This document shows positions 23,434 to 27,767 of a stretch of DNA of 27,767 nucleotides, one piece after another (the first letter of the stretch is position 1; the number at the start of each line of letters is the position of its first letter). Source of the stretch: PALSA-505 sp036495485 (lineage in GTDB: Bacteria; Actinomycetota; Actinomycetes; Streptosporangiales; Streptosporangiaceae). The notes beneath the pieces are model-generated. The model ran no database searches and had not been told where the DNA came from. It saw only the letters and a program-made list of their open reading frames with translations. The position numbers and the translations under genes are program-made. The stretch lies in NCBI GenBank assembly GCA_036495485.1, contig DASXMU010000168.1:1-27767 (forward strand), written 5' to 3'.

Positions 23434-23892
23434 GTGGTGTCCTGCCTGTCGACCTGCACGCCCTGGCCAGTTGCCACGTGGAGAGGAAGACGGCTCGCAC
23501 CATGATCACCTCGGCAGTGTCCGCGATCATCGATACGTTCGGCTTCCTGGTTCAGGGTGATTGCGGAAAGTACCGTAACCGGGTCGGACCGGAGCGGTGC
23601 AGCGAGGACGCGTCAGGACGGTGACCTGCGCGGATGCACTAGGATTGATGGCTGCCTGCTGATGGTGCGGTCAGGCAGCACTCGTTCGGCGATAGCTGAT
23701 GAAATCTTCGGGCAGATGCGCCGCCAGCCACCACCATTTGGGCTTTCGCACCCGTTCGCACTCCCGTAAGGTAGATTTCGGTATCTAAGGTGACGATGAC
23801 ACTATTAGTCAAAGTTCGCCAACTGGGAGTTAAAAACAGCCATAAACGAGACGCCAGGGCTACACCTTGGCCTCTTCGAGCGGAGACATTGG
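23434..23892. other. Intergenic region upstream of the metallophosphoesterase pair
   Basis: No supported gene was found. A perfect GCTGCCTG/CAGGCAGC inverted repeat (23651-23658 and 23672-23679) could form a hairpin. From about 23765 the DNA is AT-rich (GTAAGGTAGATTTCGGTATC, then ACTATTAGTCAAAG) and is the likely promoter region of the pair that starts at 23893. No definite -10/-35 set can be chosen. Confidence 0.4.
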
Positions 23893-24552
23893 ATGAATCC
23901 CTCAGTTGCTACGCCTAACGATAAGCCGGGATCTGGTGAGGGCGATGCCGGGCAAGAAACGTCGTCATTCTTGGTTACCCCCGAGTCGCTTCTACCTAGT
24001 TTATTCACTCCCATTGCGCGGTCACGGCTGTGGCGTCCTTTCAGTGATCGGCAACGTATATTTGCGGCGAAAATGATCGTGGTGCACCTAAATGACGCCA
24101 TCACAACGTGGACGGAGGATGCTACGACGGAATCAGGATCCTCTTTGATTACAAATGACAGATTAGCCAGCGCGTGGGGGCAGCGGCTACACCTGCTTTC
24201 ATTAATGCGGCCGGCAATTCCGAATGATCACTTGTTACTATCCGCGGTGAATCTAATTGAGTTCTCGATCGACCAGCACCTGACTCTAGGAAGGTCGATC
24301 AGAGTTGGGAATACTGTCATTCAGGCCGAGAGTGACTACCGCAAGGATCCATTCAATGTGCGCGCGACCTCGACTCAAGTCAACGAGCTATTTACGCAGT
24401 TGGTTGCTTCCCGGCGGTTCCTGAGCAGGGGACGCCTACTCCGTCTGGCAAGTTATCAAATAGAATGGCTCAGTATAACCCGGCCTCCGGTCTCGTATCG
24501 AATTTCTCCTGTGTGGACCGAAGAAGCAGAGATTGGAGAAGAAGCAAGATGA
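23893..24552 (+). CDS. Hypothetical protein, 219 aa, coupled to a metallophosphoesterase
   Basis: Not recognised. ATG 23893 has GGAG seven bases upstream. The N-terminus is polar and probably disordered (residues 1-25). The rest looks alpha-helical, with segments such as RQRIFAAKMIVVHLNDAITT, LASAWGQRLHLLSLMRPAIP and TSTQVNELFTQLVASRRFLS. No Cys, signal peptide or membrane segment is evident, so it should be cytoplasmic. Codon use has many A/T-ending codons, unlike region 1, pointing to transfer. Its TGA overlaps the ATG of the phosphoesterase gene (ATGA), so the two are translated together and probably act together. It could be a sensor, regulator or effector partner; nothing in the sequence decides this. 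Confidence 0.65.
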   Translation: MNPSVATPNDKPGSGEGDAGQETSSFLVTPESLLPSLFTPIARSRLWRPFSDRQRIFAAKMIVVHLNDAITTWTEDATTESGSSLITNDRLASAWGQRLHLLSLMRPAIPNDHLLLSAVNLIEFSIDQHLTLGRSIRVGNTVIQAESDYRKDPFNVRATSTQVNELFTQLVASRRFLSRGRLLRLASYQIEWLSITRPPVSYRISPVWTEEAEIGEEAR

Positions 24553-25658
24553 AAGTCGTGCAGCTATCGGATCTTCATTTCGTGAAGGATCTCGGTACGA
24601 AACAGAGTCGTTACAAAGGCAGGGCTTGGTTCGCCAAGTCGCATGATTTCCTCACTCTATCTGAGCTCGGTCGCCGGGTTCGTGGACTCGACTATGACGT
24701 TATTCTTGTCTCGGGAGATTTGGCGACTGACGGATCAACCGCGGCACTTCAGCAAGCACGGCGCTTCGTCGAGGACGAGGAGATCGCCATCGAGGAACTT
24801 GCGTATGTCCGCAAGTTTAGGAGTGCACGCCGTAAGATGCCTTTGAAGTGCCTGAAATCGGAGCCCTATCTTGTGCTACCTGGGAACCATGACCGCTACG
24901 GGCACGGACCCTTCGGGCAGATTCAAAAAAACTCTTTCGAGGAAGTCTTTCCAAAGCCGGTCGGCTCGTGCCCATACGTGTACGTGCACGAAGAGCAGGG
25001 GCCAGCAGGCGGTCGCGTGGTCTTCATCGTTCTGGACTCGACGTGGACGCGTTCCCGCTGGGCAGGACACTCCGCCTTAGCAGTTGGAAAGATTGACCAA
25101 CGCAATCTGGAGAAGGTGACTTCTGTCGTTGACGGCATTAGGCACGGCAGTATTGAGTGTGAAGTTACCGGGAAACGGTACTTGTTCAAACAGACCGCGG
25201 GCACTGCCTTGGTAGTTGCGCTACATCATCACCCGGTGATACCGGGCATCCTGGGCCAGGAGCCGAAAAGCAGATGGTCAAAAGTGAAAGGGCTGTTCGC
25301 CCATAATGAATCAACTCTAACTAGACTGGATAATGCAGACGCGTTCCGTAAAGTATGCGAAGCCGCGGACATTAATGTGGTCATGTTTGGGCACCAGCAT
25401 CTGTGTTATCAGGTTCGCTTGACGGGAGGTGGAACGCTGTACTCGTGTTGTTCGACTTCAACCGGATTCAGTAAGAGGGTGATACCATGGGCGGCTGGAG
25501 CGGTAGATAAAAGCCCAGGATTCCTACAGTATGAATTTGACTGGCGGAACGGTCAGTACGAACTGTGCGATTTAACGCTGTATCGCTGGGAAGGTCAAGC
25601 CTTCATCAAGAGACGGGTTCCACTTAATGAAGTGCTACAGATCTCACCACAAAAGTGA
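24549..25658 (+). CDS. Calcineurin-like metallophosphoesterase
   Basis: A 369-aa binuclear-metal phosphoesterase with all five motif blocks: D8-L-H10, G56-D57, G112-N113-H114-D115, the His cluster H226-H228 (ALHHHPV), and G281-H282-Q283-H284. The catalytic machinery is therefore intact. ATG 24549 is chosen because MKVVQLSDLHF is the canonical start and it overlaps the upstream TGA as ATGA; the longer frame from 24465 is rejected. An insertion at residues 75-105 (EDEEIAIEELAYVRKFRSAR and on) and one at 235-262 distinguish it from compact CpdA/Icc enzymes. The family acts on cyclic nucleotides, phosphodiesters, nucleic acids or phospholipids, and the substrate here is unknown. Low-GC codon use and flanking mobile elements mark it as accessory. 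Confidence 0.85.
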   Translation: MKVVQLSDLHFVKDLGTKQSRYKGRAWFAKSHDFLTLSELGRRVRGLDYDVILVSGDLATDGSTAALQQARRFVEDEEIAIEELAYVRKFRSARRKMPLKCLKSEPYLVLPGNHDRYGHGPFGQIQKNSFEEVFPKPVGSCPYVYVHEEQGPAGGRVVFIVLDSTWTRSRWAGHSALAVGKIDQRNLEKVTSVVDGIRHGSIECEVTGKRYLFKQTAGTALVVALHHHPVIPGILGQEPKSRWSKVKGLFAHNESTLTRLDNADAFRKVCEAADINVVMFGHQHLCYQVRLTGGGTLYSCCSTSTGFSKRVIPWAAGAVDKSPGFLQYEFDWRNGQYELCDLTLYRWEGQAFIKRRVPLNEVLQISPQK

Positions 25659-26296
25659 CCAACACTCGTCCGTCGTGTCTAAGCTCTCGGCCAACCGGTT
25701 GGAGTGGTTTCATTCCGCCTCGTCTCCGAGGGATCTGCGGCGATGGCAATTTCTCTACAAGCCTGACAGCGTGTGGTACGGTCACCGATTCAGGGCAGCT
25801 ATACGAGTGCGTAGGTGCGGGCGGCTCGAAGTGCTTACCGCGAAATGTTCAAGGTTGGTCCGATGAAACGTACTAGACGATAGCGGCTGATATCTCCCGC
25901 CATCACCAGGTATTCGGAAGTTTAAGAGATGAAAATATCTCGTATGACGCGAATTAGAGGAAAGTCAAGGAGGTCTTTCCCGCATCCGCCACCGCAGGAA
26001 GAAAAGCGTCATCAGTAAAGCAGGTTATAAAGCGACGGTGGATGCACTGACTGTCTGCTGGCCGTGACACTGTGATGAGCGTCGACTTGACAGCCACACA
26101 TATCGTCCAGCTCTGCATCCTAGTTGATGGTTATGAGGCAGACAAATCCGCTCCGAACGGCGGCGATGCGCTCGGCAGGCAGGATTGGTGCCAGTCAGTA
26201 GACGTGACCTCTAGAAAATCCGGCCGGGCACTCGCTCTCCCTGTCCGGCACCGAGGTCGCCGCCGACGTATTTTGCCGTCACACTGAGGTTTTCTC
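25659..26296. other. Intergenic region between the phosphoesterase and the group II intron
   Basis: No supported gene was found in these 638 bases. Short open frames (25627-25866 and 26072-26287) have no family features and atypical codons. A perfect palindrome CCAACCGGTTGG lies at 25691-25702, shortly after the phosphoesterase stop. The last bases, ending GAGGTTTTCTC, are the 5' exon of the intron and contain its intron-binding site. Confidence 0.45.
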
Positions 26297-26888
26297 GTGC
26301 GCCCAGCAGAACGGGAGGTGACACCGTGACGTAAGCCATGGTGTTTCTTCGTGTTCGTAAGCTCGTCGTCGCTTGCCGGTGGAAGTCCGGTCCGGGTAGC
26401 TGCCAGGAGGCCCGGTAGCAGGCTGGCGGTGCCGTCTGGAAACGGGCGGGGCTGAAGCCCAGCGTCAAAGGCCCTGTGAAAGGGGAAGCGAGGATGCGGT
26501 CCGTAGCGTGAAGCGAAGCCTGCGGCGTCGTTACTCAGCCTGCCTTTGGGTGGGACAAGGGAGTGCCGAGCCCTTCGAGATCGGGGTGAAGGCCATGGAA
26601 GCGGCAGAGATCCTGGAAGTGCAGCCGTGAGGAACTCCCCGGCGTATGGGGTGCGGAACGTATCGATAGTGGCGGCGGGAACTGGGGAGGCCCTCCCCGG
26701 CCCGGTGACCTGCGGATGTTGTCACTGGAGCGTGGCGTCCTATAACCGGACTAACCGGGAAGTGGACTGCTGGCCGGGTGGGCGTCGGAGGCGGCCGTAG
26801 TACTCGTTGAGCCGGGCGGACAGCAGAACCGCCGGTGAGGGAAGGGCCGCTGCTTCGTCGGTGCGCAATGCTGTGTGGAGGGGGCCCG
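26297..26888 (+). ncRNA. Group II intron ribozyme, 5' part (domains I to IV start)
   Basis: Non-coding and GC-rich. It begins with the 5' consensus GTGCGCCCAG followed by GGGAGGTG. It contains segments typical of actinobacterial introns of this class as I recall them, including GGTGGAAGTCCGG near 26379 and TCCTGGAAGTGCAGCCGTGAG near 26611. The exon-binding sites were not assigned with confidence. It ends at the reverse-transcriptase start codon. Confidence 0.7.
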
Positions 26889-27599
26889 GTGAGTGCCGCA
26901 AAGGCTAGTCCCGCCGCGAAGGGATCGGGCCGGGATGTCCCGGCCGATCCGGTCCGTGCCTTGCAGCATGCGCTGTACCGGGCGGCCAAGGCCGATCCCG
27001 GGCGGAGATTCCACGCGCTGTATGACAAGGTCTGCCGCAGAGACGTCCTGCAGCGCGCATGGGTGGTGGTGCGCGCGAACAACGGCGCACCCGGCATCGA
27101 CCAGATCACTCTGGCCAAGGTGGAGGAGTACGGCGTGGACCGGCTCCTTGGCGAACTGGCCAGTGAGCTGAAGGACAAGCGGTACCGGCCGCTGCCGGCC
27201 CGGCGGGTGTTCATCCCCAAGCCGGGGGCGCCTGCGGGGGAGCAGAGGCCGCTGTCGATTCCTTCGGTGCGCGACCGGATCGTGCAGGCCGCGGTGAAGA
27301 TCGTGCTTGAGCCGGTCTTCGAAGCAGGCTTCCTGCCGGTCAGCTTCGGGTTCCGCCCGAAGCGGTCACCGCATGATGCCCTGCAGGTGCTCATCGAGGA
27401 GCAGCAGCGGGGACGGCGGTGGGTGGTCGAGACGGATATCGCCAGCTGTTTCACGGCGATTCCGTCTGAGGGTCTGATGCAAGCGATCAAGGAGCGTGTC
27501 TGTGATCAGTCCGTGCTGAAGCTGCTGCGCGTGATCTTGCGCGCGGGGGTGATGCAGGACGGGCAGGTCCGGCGGGAGGTCACCGGAACCGCGCAGGGG
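26889..27599 (+). pseudogene. ltrA: Group II intron reverse transcriptase/maturase, truncated at the GTxQG motif
   Basis: The GTG at 26889 has GGAGGGGG seven bases upstream; an earlier GTG at 26835 lies in ribozyme sequence. RT0/RT1 is seen in HALYRAAKADPGRRFHALYD and RANNGAPGIDQIT. RT2 is RPLSIPSVRDRIVQAAVKIV, followed by FLPVSFGFRPKRSPHDAL. RT3 is WVVETDIASCF with the first catalytic Asp. The RT4 motif appears as VTGTAQG and homology ends there, after 237 residues. The frame runs on to a stop at 27710 through unrelated sequence of the inserted element. The YADD active site, thumb, maturase X domain and any endonuclease domain are missing. Confidence 0.85.
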
Positions 27600-27628
27600 T
27601 CGTTATGTTCAGCTGAACATAACGACCC
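27597..27628. repeat. 32-bp perfect palindrome at the insertion point
   Basis: The left arm GGGTCGTTATGTTCAG (27597-27612) and its exact reverse complement (27613-27628) meet with no loop. The left edge coincides with the last reverse-transcriptase codon that keeps homology. It is made of two head-to-head TTATGTTCAG units. Confidence 0.85.
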
Positions 27629-27767
27629 TTATGAACAGTGCGGGGTTATGCGCAGCGCTGGCCTTCCGGTGCTGGTGAGCGTGTTGCGTGCACTCGAAAA
27701 CTGCGCATAACAAGCAGATCATCTCGATCATGCGGCCTGGCATGGGCTGGGCCCAGATGATCGGGAG
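27600..27767 (+). mobile_element. End of an unidentified element inserted in the intron RT gene (continues beyond window)
   Basis: From here the sequence is no longer reverse transcriptase. It carries five copies of TTATGNNCAG in both orientations: plus at 27603, 27629 and 27646, and minus at 27613-27622 and 27701-27710. GTTATGCGCAG (27645-27655) and its exact complement (27701-27711) form an 11-bp inverted repeat. No open frame for a recombinase lies inside the window. A tyrosine-recombinase or similar element is a guess from the cluster of paired sites. Confidence 0.45.
27645..27711. repeat. 11-bp inverted repeat GTTATGCGCAG with 45-base spacer
   Basis: GTTATGCGCAG at 27645-27655 pairs exactly with CTGCGCATAAC at 27701-27711. 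The repeat shares its GTTATG part with the palindrome just upstream, so both belong to the same element end. Confidence 0.75.

Larger units (their letters stand above)
26297..27599 (+). mobile_element. Group II intron, 3'-interrupted
   Basis: The 5' splice site is recognised by GTGCGCCCAG at 26297, identical to the start of well-known bacterial group II introns such as Ll.LtrB. About 590 bases of ribozyme sequence precede an intron-encoded reverse transcriptase, the usual spacing for an ORF in domain IV. The element is cut at 27597-27599 by a palindrome-ended insertion. Domains V and VI are not in the window, so this copy cannot splice as it stands. Confidence 0.8.

Noticed and set aside
25627..26287. 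Small open frames after the phosphoesterase
   Set aside because: Short, without ribosome sites or family patterns; codon use looks non-coding.
27600..27710. Tail of the intron RT frame (SLCSAEHNDPYEQCG...) as real protein
   Set aside because: It is encoded by the palindrome and repeat-rich end of the inserted element, replacing the expected ISPLLAN/YADD region.

Overview
The window is high-GC DNA with GTG starts, 4-bp GTGA/ATGA gene overlaps, TANNNT-type -10 elements and actinobacterial families: DUF5999, a mycothiol-dependent maleylpyruvate-isomerase-like protein, and Mycobacterium-like MenB, MenC and MenE. It is almost certainly a chromosomal segment of a filamentous or soil actinomycete. 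The genus cannot be read from the sequence. No rRNA, tRNA or CRISPR array was seen.

Region 1 (1-19.73 kb) is ordinary chromosome. It holds a DppC/DppB-type peptide ABC permease pair behind the tail of an upstream gene. The menaquinone genes follow: menB-menC-menD is an overlapping operon on the minus strand and menE is divergent on the plus strand. Together these turn SEPHCHC-pathway intermediates into DHNA-CoA. Next come a primary-like sigma-70 factor, a GNAT acetyltransferase, and two tandem paralogous family-5 solute-binding lipoproteins of identical length (620 aa), which probably feed a peptide permease such as the one at the left edge. A perfect 17-bp hairpin terminator separates them from a convergent pair: a VC1184-type cysteine-desulfurase-like enzyme and a DinB/MDMPI-like protein. 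Then come a small hypothetical protein, a DUF5999 protein, an alpha/beta hydrolase, a large Cys-rich secreted protein of unknown function, and a DUF1801 protein. Several genes look leaderless.

Region 2 (about 19.73-23.4 kb) is a graveyard of mobile DNA. It has an IS110-family transposase broken by two single-base deletions and flanked by a 25/27-nt direct repeat, with a structured non-coding stretch upstream that could encode a bridge RNA. Next to it is an in-frame chimera of an IS4-type transposase N-terminus and an XRE-family regulator, itself frameshifted.

Region 3 (about 23.4-26.3 kb) is visibly less GC-rich and carries a translationally coupled pair: an unrecognised 219-aa protein and an intact calcineurin-like metallophosphoesterase. 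This is the best candidate for an undescribed accessory system, although its function is open.

Region 4 (26.3 kb to the end) is a group II intron (5' end GTGCGCCCAG at 26297) whose reverse transcriptase/maturase is cut at its GTxQG motif. The cut lies exactly at a 32-bp perfect palindrome that starts another element. That element's end carries five copies of TTATGNNCAG in about 110 bp, probably recombinase or transposase binding sites. Degenerate copies of the same motif occur near 21.62 kb, on the other side of the low-GC island.
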